Assembly: GCA_019636845.1 (NCBI GenBank)
Contig: JAHBWV010000001.1
Span: forward strand, 3,348,001-3,412,000
Origin: Phycisphaeraceae bacterium
GTDB taxonomy: Bacteria > Planctomycetota > Phycisphaerae > Phycisphaerales > UBA1924
Length of the DNA stretch: 64,000 nt
Direction of reading: 5' to 3'
The notes under the pieces were generated by a model. The model was not told where the DNA came from and searched no databases. It saw only the letters and a program-made list of their open reading frames with translations. Both the position numbers and the translations under genes were made by a program. Positions 8,143 to 16,428 of the stretch are shown one piece after another (the first letter of the stretch is position 1; each line of letters begins with the position of its first letter).

Positions 8143-9147
8143 TCAGTCCTTTTCGGAATCGTTGGTCTCATCCTCGCCGAGAGCCGAGAACTCAAGCACA
8201 TCAAGCAGCTTCTTGAGCGCCTTGAAATCGCGCTTGGTCATCTCTCGCGGATGCCGCATGACCACCTGCCCGCTCGGGATCTTCCAGCGACTTTCCTCCA
8301 TCTCGGCAGGGACTTCCTCGTCACGCCGACCAACTACCGGGGGCTTGAAGCTACCAGTCCCGCTGTTGTCGCCACGGCCTTTCCCTTCCGGAGGCTTTTC
8401 GACCGTCGTTTGATTCATGGGAACCCAACCTTCCTGTCCATCTTCGCCGATCACGGCGACGTACTTGTCGCCGTCCTTCTCGTCGATTCGGACAACCTGC
8501 AGGGGCGTTTTCCACATGGCCGCACCTTGCGATGTCCACTGGATGAAATCACCAACCCGCACATGTCCCGATCCCAACGCTTCGTCGCTCAGCTTGTCGT
8601 CCTGTCGTGACATCATAGCACCATCAGCGAGTTTCGCAAAGCCGACAGTTGCCTTGAAATCGGCGATGAGGGGGAGAATTACGCCCTCGTTAAAGACCCC
8701 GTCCGCCCGGTCCCACCGCAGGTAGTGAATCATTGACTCGTCAGGGGCCATCCCGTCATCGGGCTTAAAAAACTCATCCCACAATTCCCGGAAAATGGTC
8801 GGTGACAGTGCCGCCTCTTGAATGAGCCGATCGCGGTCTTTGTGTTCCAGAAGAATCTTCTGCCCGAGATCAGACACCACGGCCTTACGGTCCGACCCAA
8901 CCCCGGTGATGTCGATAAGACCGTAGGATCGCAGGGTAGAAATCGCTTGGGCGAATGAACTGCTCTTGACGCCGTAGTCCATTGCGCTGGCGACGACCTG
9001 GAGCGGGACTGGGAATCGCTTGCTCTTGTCCCACAGCTTGCGCGCCTTTTCCAACGCTACTTGGAGCGGCATGGATGGGTAGCTGGGGCTGCGAGACACC
9101 TTCACTTTTTCTTCCGTGGGAGCAACCGTCTTGGCATCGTCTGACAT
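8143..9147 (-). CDS. 334-aa accessory protein with winged-helix-like N-terminus, unknown function
   Basis: ATG at 9147 has AGGAG 6 bases upstream. Residues about 20-110 (SYPSMPLQVALEKARKLWDK, VVASAMDYGVKSSSFAQAIS, LRSYGLIDITG, AVVSDLGQKIL) look like a winged helix. A middle alpha/beta region follows, then an SH3-like stretch (VGDFIQWTSQGAAMWKTPLQ) and a charged C-terminus. I know this type as a planctomycete/mobile-element hypothetical protein but cannot name a function. It heads an operon with the 45-residue protein and the frameshifted small ORF. Three 12-bp direct repeats overlap its promoter region at 9194-9229. The codon mix is less GC-biased than in flanking housekeeping genes, consistent with acquisition. 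Confidence 0.75.
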   Translation of the reverse strand: MSDDAKTVAPTEEKVKVSRSPSYPSMPLQVALEKARKLWDKSKRFPVPLQVVASAMDYGVKSSSFAQAISTLRSYGLIDITGVGSDRKAVVSDLGQKILLEHKDRDRLIQEAALSPTIFRELWDEFFKPDDGMAPDESMIHYLRWDRADGVFNEGVILPLIADFKATVGFAKLADGAMMSRQDDKLSDEALGSGHVRVGDFIQWTSQGAAMWKTPLQVVRIDEKDGDKYVAVIGEDGQEGWVPMNQTTVEKPPEGKGRGDNSGTGSFKPPVVGRRDEEVPAEMEESRWKIPSGQVVMRHPREMTKRDFKALKKLLDVLEFSALGEDETNDSEKD

Positions 9148-9193
9148 CCTGAATCTCCTGTATGTGAGGACATCGTATCACGCCCGCCATCGG

Positions 9194-9241
9194 TTCGCCA
9201 TTCTATTCGCCGTTCTTTTCGCCAATCTATTCGGTAGATGG
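9194..9241. promoter_or_regulatory. 12-bp direct repeats (iteron-like) upstream of the 334-aa gene
   Basis: TTCGCCATTCTA, TTCGCCGTTCTT and TTCGCCAATCTA follow head to tail (9194-9229), then a diverged TTCGGTAGATGG. The next bases, GGCGAATAGG, are the inverted form. The array lies 47-95 bases upstream of the 334-aa start, about where the -35 region of that gene would be, so it probably binds a regulator. Confidence 0.65.
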
Positions 9242-9252
9242 CGAATAGGCAT

Positions 9253-9280
9253 TTGACAAGACCGCTCGAGCCGATAAGAT
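9253..9280 (+). promoter_or_regulatory. Sigma70-like promoter directed away from the 334-aa operon
   Basis: TTGACA (9253-9258), 16-base spacer, TAAGAT (9275-9280). The spacer is bracketed by AGACCG (9259-9264) and CGGTCT (9281-9286), an inverted repeat that could be an operator. No convincing gene follows before 9597, so a short RNA is possible. The rest of 9287-9596 shows only hairpins. Confidence 0.45.
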
Positions 9281-9383
9281 CGGTCTGCCCGTTCGTCGTG
9301 GGCGTTTGGAGGCCCGGATGCTCAGGAGAGTTGCGGGGGCCGACGGTGGGATCATGCCCGCCGGTCCCCATGAGCGCAAAGAA

Positions 9384-9405
9384 CGCCCCCGTTGGCGCGG
9401 GGGCG
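9384..9405. terminator. GC-rich hairpin in gene-free stretch
   Basis: CGCCCCCG, 6-base loop, CGGGGGCG. It could end the transcript starting near 9287, but no T-run follows on the plus strand. A second small hairpin, GGGGC/GCCCC, lies at about 9445-9461. Confidence 0.35.
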
Positions 9406-9596
9406 AGTGATCCGGACCGGGACGAACCCGGACACAACGTGGATTGGGGCTGAAAGGCCCCGATCCGATTTCGAGCGCGCACGAAGTTGCTAGCACCGGC
9501 CGGGCAGACAACATAGGGCTAGCGTCACACCGCTGTATGACTCGATTGTAGCGCGAACCCGTCCAGAACGGAAGGGTCGCACATGATCGCGTCCAG

Positions 9597-9872
9597 CCCC
9601 CAAAACCCCCAGACCTTGCTCGCTGCCATGCGGCACTCGCCGACTCGCTCGGCCTCACGCCCGCCGATCTCGAAGCACTCTCCCTTGACAATCTCCCCGA
9701 CGATACACCCCTCCCCCCCGAAGCCCTCGCCCTTTTTCCACCCGATATAGCCGCCTACCTCGCCACTCCCACGACAAACCAACCACCAGACCCCACGCCC
9801 GACCCACCGCATCGCGCACCACAAGATCCCCACCCGCCACCCGTGGCCGGCCCGCTCCTCGCCGCACACTGA
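9597..9872 (+). pseudogene. Decayed C-terminal fragment of a homologue of the 342-aa protein
   Basis: From 9633 the frame reads ALADSLGLTPADLEALSLD, NLPDDTPLPPEALALFPP, DIAAYLA, then a Pro-rich tail and TGA at 9870-9872. This is clearly homologous to ALADALGLTPEDLEGLTLAD, PLPPEALALFPPDVAAYL in the intact protein encoded at 6483-7511. Upstream, the matching residues (TPQTLLAAM) are in another frame at about 9600-9630, so a frameshift separates them, and nothing of the N-terminal half remains. The copy is inverted relative to the intact gene, so the two face head to head around the 7.5-9.5 kb accessory cassette. Confidence 0.75.
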
Positions 9873-9905
9873 GAGAAGTCTGCCCCCCCACCCCCCGGCT
9901 CGATC

Positions 9906-10679
9906 TCAGTCGATGCTGCGTCGTCCGGTGATGGCATCGGCGAGGACGGCCTTGTTGGCGAACTCGAGGGTGCTGCCTGCGGCGAGACCGCGGGCGAGCC
10001 GGGTGATTCTGACGCCGGGCGCGGCTCTGCGGATCTCGTCGGCGAGGTAGAGGCCGGTTCCATCACCTTCGATCGTCGGGTTCAGCCCGAGGACAACCTC
10101 GCGCACGGCGACGCCGCGGGCGTTGTGGGCCGGATCGCGGACGCGGTCGAGCAGTTCCGCGGCCGTGATCTCTGAGGGTCCGATTCCATCGAGTGGGGAG
10201 ATACGTCCGAGCAGGACGTGGTACACACCCCGGTACGCGCCCGACTGTTCGAGCCAGATGAGGTCTCTGGGCTGCTCGACGACGAGCACGACGGCGGCAT
10301 CGCGTTCGGCTGAGGCGCAGATGCCGCAGACTTCACCGTCCGACAGGTTGAAGCAGGTCTGGCAGTGCCTGATGGACGTCTTTACATCTTCGATGGCGCG
10401 GGCGAGCCCGAGGGCATCGGCGCGGTCTTCTTTGAGGATGTGGAGTGCGAGTCGTTCTGCGGCGCGGCGGCCGATGCCCGGGAGGCGTGCCAGTTCGGCG
10501 ATGAGGCGATCGACGGGTTCCGGGTAGACCTTTGAGGGGGGGATCCCGGCGTTTTTCGTGCGTGCCGGATTGCGTTGCCTGACTGGGCCGCGGGCGCCCG
10601 ATTCGCGTGGCGCGTGGCTGCTTCCTTCGGCTGGATCTGTTCCCTGCTGCATGAACCGGATCGTACGCGGTGCGGACAT
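9906..10679 (-). CDS. recR: Recombination mediator protein RecR
   Basis: RecR loads RecA at gaps together with RecF/RecO. Helix-hairpin-helix PEPVDRLIAELARLPGIGRRAAERLALHI, the four-Cys zinc site HCQTC...CGIC, and a Toprim domain with VLVVEQPRDL, YRGVYHVLLGRISPLDGIGP and NPTIEGDGT are all visible. The conserved part begins only about 50 residues into the frame. Upstream residues are Arg/Pro-rich, and only ATG 10679 and ATG 10652 are available as starts, so an N-terminal extension is real in either case. It is divergent from the phosphatase gene, with starts almost touching, so the promoters must overlap. Confidence 0.95.
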   Translation of the reverse strand: MSAPRTIRFMQQGTDPAEGSSHAPRESGARGPVRQRNPARTKNAGIPPSKVYPEPVDRLIAELARLPGIGRRAAERLALHILKEDRADALGLARAIEDVKTSIRHCQTCFNLSDGEVCGICASAERDAAVVLVVEQPRDLIWLEQSGAYRGVYHVLLGRISPLDGIGPSEITAAELLDRVRDPAHNARGVAVREVVLGLNPTIEGDGTGLYLADEIRRAAPGVRITRLARGLAAGSTLEFANKAVLADAITGRRSID

Positions 10680-10690
10680 ACCCTTACGGC

Positions 10691-11386
10691 ATGACGACCG
10701 ATTCTCCGTGCAGGTGCAAGCAGACAGACCGGACCAGAGTGGCCCGGGCGGTGGTGCTGTGCGCGTGCATCGGTCTGGTGGTGCTCGGCGTGGTGGGCGC
10801 GTGGCCCCACATCTTCCCCAAGAACTTCGGCGTGGTCGTTCCTGACAAGATCTATCGCTCGGGCGAGCTCACGGTGTCTGCGCTCTCGCGTGTGGTGCGT
10901 GCGCACAACATCCGGACGATCATCGACATGGGGGCGTACGAGCCGGGCACCCGTGAGGACGTGTTGCAGGCAAAGACCGCTTCGGCACTGGGTGTCGAGC
11001 GCTATGTGCTGCGGCTTGAGGGGGACGGGACCGGCGACCCGACGATGTATCTTGAGTCTCTCCGGCTGATGATCGACGACTCGAAGCTGCCGATGCTGAT
11101 CCACTGCGGGGCTGGCTCGGAGCGAACGGGGTGTCTGGTGGTGCTCTACCGGCACCTGATCCAGGATGTCGAGATCGACCGGGCGTATGAAGAGGCGAGG
11201 CGTTACGGGCACAACCCGAGGCGCAACACCATCCTCCGCCCGCTGATCGACTACATTGTCGAGCCGGTGCGGATCGCGTTCGAGCATGATCTGCCGGTTG
11301 TCACGCTCCCGGATGAGAGCAAGGAGCGGGGCGAGACGACCTCCGGCGCAGCTTCCGTCACCACTGTCTCCGGCCCAGAGTCCTGA
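10691..11386 (+). CDS. Membrane-anchored dual-specificity/tyrosine phosphatase-like protein
   Basis: ATG at 10691 gives 231 residues, and GTG 10670 is a longer alternative. A single N-terminal membrane helix (RAVVLCACIGLVVLGVVGAW) is followed by the motifs of the DSP/PTP fold: VVPDKIYRSGEL, IRTIIDMGAYEPG and the P-loop HCGAGSERTG, where Cys-x5-Arg is intact. The general-acid Asp may be in GDGTGDP. It is therefore likely an exported or membrane-facing phosphatase. The next gene encodes a membrane glycosyltransferase, so a role on a lipid-linked or sugar phosphate is conceivable, but that is inference from position only. Confidence 0.8.
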   Translation: MTTDSPCRCKQTDRTRVARAVVLCACIGLVVLGVVGAWPHIFPKNFGVVVPDKIYRSGELTVSALSRVVRAHNIRTIIDMGAYEPGTREDVLQAKTASALGVERYVLRLEGDGTGDPTMYLESLRLMIDDSKLPMLIHCGAGSERTGCLVVLYRHLIQDVEIDRAYEEARRYGHNPRRNTILRPLIDYIVEPVRIAFEHDLPVVTLPDESKERGETTSGAASVTTVSGPES

Positions 11387-11421
11387 CACGCCAAGACACC
11401 ACATCCCTGCTTGTCGGGCTG

Positions 11422-13134
11422 TTGCTGACCATCGTATTGGCATCGTTCGTGTATTTCTCGGGGCTGGGTCGATACGGGCTGCGCTCGACGGAGGGGCATC
11501 GGGCGATTCCTGCGTGGACGATGGCCAAGAGTGCGGACCCGGACGACTGGCTTGTGCCGCGGCTGTTCGAGCGGCCGTATCTGCGGAAACCTCCGGGTTT
11601 GCAGTGGGCGATCGCTTCGTGCTCCTTTGTGTTCGGGCAGACGGAGTTTGCGGCTCGGGCTGCGCTCGCGATCGCTTCGACGCTTTCGGCGGTGGTGTCG
11701 CTGGTGTTTGCGGGTCGGTGGTTCGGGTGGCGGTGGTGCATCCCGGTGGGTCCGGCGTATGTGCTTGCGCCGTTCACGTGGGTGCCGGCGCGGACCGCGG
11801 AGATCGAGGCGTTGAACCATCTCGGGACGCAGTTGGCGGTGTTCGCGCTGATTGATCTTCTTCTTCGTGAGCGGCGTTCGGGGACGCGGACGCTGGTGTT
11901 TGTGGGCGCGATGGGTGTTCTGATCGCGGGGATGGCGAAGGGTCCTGCTTCTTTCCCGCTGCTTCCCGCGACGTTTCTTGGTTGTTGTCTGATCACGCGG
12001 TCGTGGGCGCCGCTGCGATCTGCCGGCGCGTGGGGCGCGACGGCGCTTGGGCTTGCCGGGATTGCGGGGGCGACGTGGTTGATTGCGCGGGCGGTTGCGG
12101 ATCTTGATGAGCCGGCGGTGACGCAGGATGTGGGCGAGTTTCTGTGGTCATGGTCGCGGATGTCTGAGGTCGCGGCGATGCCACTGCTGGCGTTGCTGAC
12201 GGCGATGCCGCTGCCGCTTGCGGCTCTCTTTCCGTTCGGGAAGGATGCGCACCTTGAGACGCTGCGGCACGACCCGCGTTCGACGGAGATCGGGGGGGCT
12301 CTGGCGTTGGCGTGCGTGTTTGCGCTGGTCGGGTATGCGGCGGTGGGTGTGCACAACCCGCGTTACGCGATGCCGGCGACGTGCGTGCTCGGGCCGCTTG
12401 TGGCGTATGTGTGGCGCGGGTTGGGCGTGTGTGTGCCGTGCCGCATGTCGCGGCTGCGTCGGTGCTGGGCGATGCTGTTCATGGTGGGTCACCCGGTGGT
12501 TCTCGGGTCGGGTCTGCTGATCGGGTTTGTGGTGTTTACGCGGACGGCGGAGCACGCGAAGGGGATGACGAGCGGGCGTGAGGCGGGGATCGCGATTGCG
12601 CCGCACCTGCATGCGGGTTCGATGCTGATCGTGAGGGATCTTGCCGAGGCGCGTCCGGAGACGATCTGGTATGCGCTGCGGGAGGCGGAGCGATTGGGGG
12701 TGTCTGTCGAGGCGCGGTGGCTGCCGGAGCGGATCGCGGACCATCCGCCGGGGACGATGCTGCTTCTGAGGACGGATCGGCTGAGCCGCGAGGCGCAGGG
12801 CGTGCTGGCCCGTGGCTGGCCTCGGCTTGAGGCGGTGGCCTCGGTGCGTGTGCACGTGTACGAGGCGACGCTGTATCGGGTGGTGGCGCGGGAGATTGCG
12901 GGGGGTTCAGACGGCGGAGCGACGGAAGAGCATGCGGAGGCGCAACTCGCCCTGTCGCTCGGGATCGGGAGCCACGAGAGTCTCGCAGGCGGGGGAGAAG
13001 CCCTGGGTTCCGAGGAGGTCGGTGAGTTCGTGCTCGGTGAGCGGGTAGGGAGGGGTGCTCGCGGGATCGGGGATGGACTCTTCATCGCGGGCGAAACTCA
13101 CGGCGAGGACCGCGCCGTGCGGCCTTGCGAGTGA
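11422..13134 (+). CDS. Multi-spanning glycosyltransferase of the ArnT/PMT (GT39/GT83-like) type
   Basis: About 12 hydrophobic segments. The first loop holds RSTEGHRAIPAW and WLVPRLFERPYLRKPPG, corresponding to the acidic and KPP motifs of ArnT-type transferases that move sugars from polyprenyl-phosphate to envelope acceptors. The frame runs into the phosphatase gene without an ATG. TTG at 11422 is the first recognised start, but translation may begin slightly upstream, coupled to the phosphatase stop. The last 75 residues (from about 12905) are Gly/Glu-rich, lie antisense to the methyltransferase gene and look non-native. The natural end is probably near 12905, with the stop lost or a frameshift near the G-run at 12899-12905. 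Confidence 0.8.
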   Translation: MLTIVLASFVYFSGLGRYGLRSTEGHRAIPAWTMAKSADPDDWLVPRLFERPYLRKPPGLQWAIASCSFVFGQTEFAARAALAIASTLSAVVSLVFAGRWFGWRWCIPVGPAYVLAPFTWVPARTAEIEALNHLGTQLAVFALIDLLLRERRSGTRTLVFVGAMGVLIAGMAKGPASFPLLPATFLGCCLITRSWAPLRSAGAWGATALGLAGIAGATWLIARAVADLDEPAVTQDVGEFLWSWSRMSEVAAMPLLALLTAMPLPLAALFPFGKDAHLETLRHDPRSTEIGGALALACVFALVGYAAVGVHNPRYAMPATCVLGPLVAYVWRGLGVCVPCRMSRLRRCWAMLFMVGHPVVLGSGLLIGFVVFTRTAEHAKGMTSGREAGIAIAPHLHAGSMLIVRDLAEARPETIWYALREAERLGVSVEARWLPERIADHPPGTMLLLRTDRLSREAQGVLARGWPRLEAVASVRVHVYEATLYRVVAREIAGGSDGGATEEHAEAQLALSLGIGSHESLAGGGEALGSEEVGEFVLGERVGRGARGIGDGLFIAGETHGEDRAVRPCE

Positions 13135-13602
13135 GCAGATGCCTGCGGCGAGCGGCAAGCGCACGGAGAAGGGGACGGCCTGGATCGTGTAGGCCTCGAC
13201 GACGAGATCGAATCGGCGCGCGAGGCGCGTGGGGAGTGTGCGGAGGTCGGCGGTCTCGAAGCGTCCGGCGTGGTCGGGGAATCGGTGTCTGGCCCACTCG
13301 ACGGCGGTGGGCGAGAGATCGAGCCCGAGGACGTCGTAGCCGCGATCGGCGAAGAGCGCGACATCGTCGCCGAGCCCGCACCCGACGATCGCGACGCGCG
13401 CGCCGGGACGGAGCGCAGCGCATGCGTCTCGATTGAGCCACTCTTCGACGAAGGGGTTGGGGCGCATCTCGGCCCATGGGACGCGGGCGGCATCTCCCGA
13501 TGCGTCGCGATAGACGGCCTCGAAGTCGAGCCCAGCCGGTCCGGAACTCAGGATCGACGCGCCCGACAGCAACGAAGATTCGTTGAGCGTGGTCTGCGCC
13601 AT
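12907..13602 (-). CDS. Class I SAM-dependent methyltransferase
   Basis: 231 residues. SAM-binding motif I is VAIVGCGLGDDVALFADRG, motif II is DVLGLDLSPTAVEWA, then FETADLRTLP and FDLVVEAYTIQAVP, in the expected order of a Rossmann methyltransferase. FDFEAVYRDASG-like and PWAEMRPNPFVEEWL elements before motif I resemble small-molecule or thiopurine-type methyltransferases. The substrate is unknown. The gene converges on, and overlaps by 228 bases, the annotated end of the glycosyltransferase frame. Confidence 0.9.
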   Translation of the reverse strand: MAQTTLNESSLLSGASILSSGPAGLDFEAVYRDASGDAARVPWAEMRPNPFVEEWLNRDACAALRPGARVAIVGCGLGDDVALFADRGYDVLGLDLSPTAVEWARHRFPDHAGRFETADLRTLPTRLARRFDLVVEAYTIQAVPFSVRLPLAAGICSLARPHGAVLAVSFARDEESIPDPASTPPYPLTEHELTDLLGTQGFSPACETLVAPDPERQGELRLRMLFRRSAV

Positions 13603-13761
13603 GATGCTGCCCCTGTTATGCCTCGGCGAACTTCGGAGACGCCTCCATCCGCGGGTGGTTGAACTCCGGCGGACACCCCCATTGTACGGGGTTTGGCGTC
13701 CTGACCCAAGCCGAATCGTGCATGGGGGACGGAAGTTGTGTGAAGGGGGGGAAGGGGAGGG

Positions 13762-14250
13762 TCAGGGGGCGGTTTTGGGCGTTGGTTCGCGCCAGGGGAT
13801 GCGGACGGATTGATCGTGCTTGCCGCCCTGCCACTCGATGGCGGAGATCTGGAACTTGCGTTGGCCGTGCTCGTACCCGATCGCGCCGGGGGTGGTCCAG
13901 GGTGTGGTGACGCCGAGGGCGGGGTGGTCGATGACGAAGCGGGCGTAGGAGCCGTCCTCGGTCTGGACGGTGATCTGGAGGGCCTGGCGGATGGGTGCGT
14001 CGATGAGGATGGAGCCGTCCTCGCCGGTGAGGGTGCGTGTGCGATCGAAGCGGCTGATGCTGGTGCCTTGTGTGGCTCTGACGTTGACATCCGCGCCGGG
14101 GACGGCGGCCTGGGTTGCGGCATCGCGGACCATGACCATCATGGTGCGATTGCCGGAGCACGCGCCGAGGACGAGTGCGGCGGCGATGATCGCGCCTGAA
14201 CGCACCCAACGCTGTACGGTCGAGCCGAGTCCTATTTTCCCTGCGAGCAT
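13762..14250 (-). CDS. Lipoprotein with carboxypeptidase-regulatory-like beta domain
   Basis: ATG 14250 is chosen because AAGGAGG stands 5 bases upstream and the product then starts with a signal peptide ending in a lipobox (ALVLGAC, Cys about residue 31). The mature part has MMVMVRDAATQAAVPGADV, GEDGSILIDAP and LQITVQTEDGSYARFVIDHP, typical of a small beta-sandwich that decorates surface proteins. It is 162 residues long. Divergent from the lipase gene, with a 319-base intergenic region. Confidence 0.75.
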   Translation of the reverse strand: MLAGKIGLGSTVQRWVRSGAIIAAALVLGACSGNRTMMVMVRDAATQAAVPGADVNVRATQGTSISRFDRTRTLTGEDGSILIDAPIRQALQITVQTEDGSYARFVIDHPALGVTTPWTTPGAIGYEHGQRKFQISAIEWQGGKHDQSVRIPWREPTPKTAP

Positions 14251-14569
14251 GACGCCTCCTTGTTGGGATTCGGCAGCGATGCGCGTGCCGGTCCTGACAT
14301 TCTTAGCCGGTGGTCGCTCCGATCGTCGGCACTTTCCAGAGAGGTTCGGCAATCAGCAGTCGTCACTTCGGTTCGGGCGACCGGGGATGGCGGGGGGCGT
14401 CTCCGGCAGGCGCAAGAATCGACATGTCCATGGGAAGTGTGGGGGGACCCTGTGCGCGAGGGAGCCCCTCCGTTATACTGGTTTCACATCGTTGATCGCT
14501 GCTGATCCGGTTCCATGCTGATGGCGTCCTGCACGAAGGATCTGGCGTGCCGCGACGGAGGATTCACCC
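14251..14569. promoter_or_regulatory. Divergent promoter region (lipoprotein / lipase)
   Basis: A 319-base gap. On the plus strand a -10-like TATACT lies at 14474-14479, followed by an A/T-richer leader, and GGAGG at about 14559 serves the lipase start. No clear -35. Nothing else recognised. Confidence 0.35.
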
Positions 14570-16372
14570 ATGAAGATCGAGATGCTTGACCTGCTGATCG
14601 GGCTGGTGTTTGTGTACTTTGCGTTGAGCATCGTCTGCTCCGCCCTGCTGGAAGCGATCTCGGGGTGGCTCAATGTTCGAGGGAAGACGCTTTCGCGCGG
14701 CATCCACACGATGCTCGACGAAGAGGGCCGCACTGGCGGCCTTGCCGACACGGTTTTCGAGGACCCCGTGATTCGAGGGCTTTCGGAGGGTGACCGGTAT
14801 CCCTCTTACATCAAGCCGGAGGTCTTTTCGGGGGCTTTGCTCCGGGCTGTGGAGGCGAAGGGGGGACTGAGTCCGGGGCTTACCGAGACGATCGCGCGCG
14901 GGCTTGAGCAATCCGGCCTCGGTGATGCGGGGAAGGTGTTGGCGCAGATCTATCGCGATACCGGCGGAGATGCCGAGCGCGTGAAGGAGGAGGTGGCGGC
15001 CTGGTACGCGATGTCGATGGAGCGCGTGACCGGGTGGTACAAGCGTTGGACGATGGGGGTTCTGCTCGTGGTCGGCTTGGTGGTTGCCGCGGGCACGAAC
15101 GCGGACACGATCCGCATCATCCGGTTGCTCTCGACCGACAGCAAGGTGCGGGAGGCGCTTGTCGAGCACGCACAGGGTGCTGAACTATCCGGCGCGGGGA
15201 CTCGCGAGCAGGCCAAGAGGGAACTGCTGAAGATCGGTCCGGTGATCGGTTGGACGGAGGGAGAGTGGGAGGAGATCCGGAAGGACCCGGGCACCGCACT
15301 GTCGAAGCTTCTGGGGCTGACGATCACAGCGTTTGCGATCACGTTCGGCGCGCCGTTCTGGTTTGATGTGCTGAAGAAGCTGGCGAACCTGCGGACGTCG
15401 CTCTCGCCGAGCGACAAGCAATCCGGCGGGAAGGGGGATGACGAGGAGGGGGATGGCAGCGAGGAGGGTGGATCGCCGAGACCAAGCGGCGGCTCTCCTT
15501 CGGGACCATCGGGCCCTCGGGCGCCGGCCCTGCCCGCGTATGTGCGCGGCATGATCGGCTTCACGCCTCGGTCAGCGAAGCCGACGCCGTGGAATATGTA
15601 CTGGCTCGCGCGGTGGAGCCACCTGTCGTATCAGGTGAATACAGACACGGTACGTGCGGAGGCGCTCTCGCTGGGGATGAAGACTTGCTTTCTTTCCAGC
15701 ACGAAAGAGAGCAAGAAGGACGCGCAGGGGTATGTCTTCTCTGACCATGAGACTGTGATCATCGCGTTCCGGGGGACGGAGCCGACCAAGCCCGCCGACT
15801 GGCTGGCCGACTCGAAGTACGAACCCAGGTCGTGGCGCGCGGTGGGCGGCCTTGTGCATCATGGGATTGCCGAGTATGTCGATTCGATATGGGACCAGCT
15901 CATGGAGAGCATCAAGGAGGTTCGCACGTCGGGACAGGCGGTGTGGCTGACGGGGCACAGTCTCGGCGGTGCGATGGCGGTGTTGGCGGCGGCGCGGCTT
16001 GCTGTGGAGCATCCCGAGATATTGGTTCACGGGGTTGTGACGTTCGGGCAGCCGCGTGTCGGCGATGAGGGGTTTGCGGGTGCTTACAGCGGCGTGCTGG
16101 GTGATCGCACGGTTCGGTGTGTGAACAATCGCGACATCGTGGTGAGGGTGCCGATGCGGATCATGAAGTACCGTGATGTCGGCTCGGTGTGGTACTTTGA
16201 CGAGGGCGGTCGGTATTGCGGGGATCCGGGGTTCTTTTTCAGATTCCTGGACACTGTGGTGGTGACACCGGATGAGTTCAAGAGTGCCGCGCGAGAGGGG
16301 ATTGCTGACCACTCCATGGCGACGTATGTTGAGCTGTGCAAGGTACACGCCGAACGGGACCGATCGGCTTGA
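14570..16372 (+). CDS. Class 3 lipase-like hydrolase with N-terminal membrane domain
   Basis: 600 residues. The start has GGAGG at good spacing. The N-terminal half has a membrane helix at about residues 5-27 and further helices at about 160-180 and 240-265. A low-complexity acidic/Ser/Gly/Pro linker (about 285-320) follows. The C-terminal half is a Lipase_3 alpha/beta hydrolase: VIIAFRGTEPT (oxyanion region), nucleophile GHSLGGAMAVLAA, VVTFGQPRVGDEGF, Asp in NNRDIVVRVP and probable catalytic His in IADHSMATY. It is therefore likely a membrane-tethered lipase or esterase. The membrane part resembles uncharacterised planctomycete proteins. Single gene, convergent with purB. Confidence 0.88.
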   Translation: MKIEMLDLLIGLVFVYFALSIVCSALLEAISGWLNVRGKTLSRGIHTMLDEEGRTGGLADTVFEDPVIRGLSEGDRYPSYIKPEVFSGALLRAVEAKGGLSPGLTETIARGLEQSGLGDAGKVLAQIYRDTGGDAERVKEEVAAWYAMSMERVTGWYKRWTMGVLLVVGLVVAAGTNADTIRIIRLLSTDSKVREALVEHAQGAELSGAGTREQAKRELLKIGPVIGWTEGEWEEIRKDPGTALSKLLGLTITAFAITFGAPFWFDVLKKLANLRTSLSPSDKQSGGKGDDEEGDGSEEGGSPRPSGGSPSGPSGPRAPALPAYVRGMIGFTPRSAKPTPWNMYWLARWSHLSYQVNTDTVRAEALSLGMKTCFLSSTKESKKDAQGYVFSDHETVIIAFRGTEPTKPADWLADSKYEPRSWRAVGGLVHHGIAEYVDSIWDQLMESIKEVRTSGQAVWLTGHSLGGAMAVLAAARLAVEHPEILVHGVVTFGQPRVGDEGFAGAYSGVLGDRTVRCVNNRDIVVRVPMRIMKYRDVGSVWYFDEGGRYCGDPGFFFRFLDTVVVTPDEFKSAAREGIADHSMATYVELCKVHAERDRSA

Positions 16373-16428
16373 TGCGAGGGGCTCCGTTGTGCCTTTCTCA
16401 GCGCGTCGGCATTACTGTGTCGCCTTCC

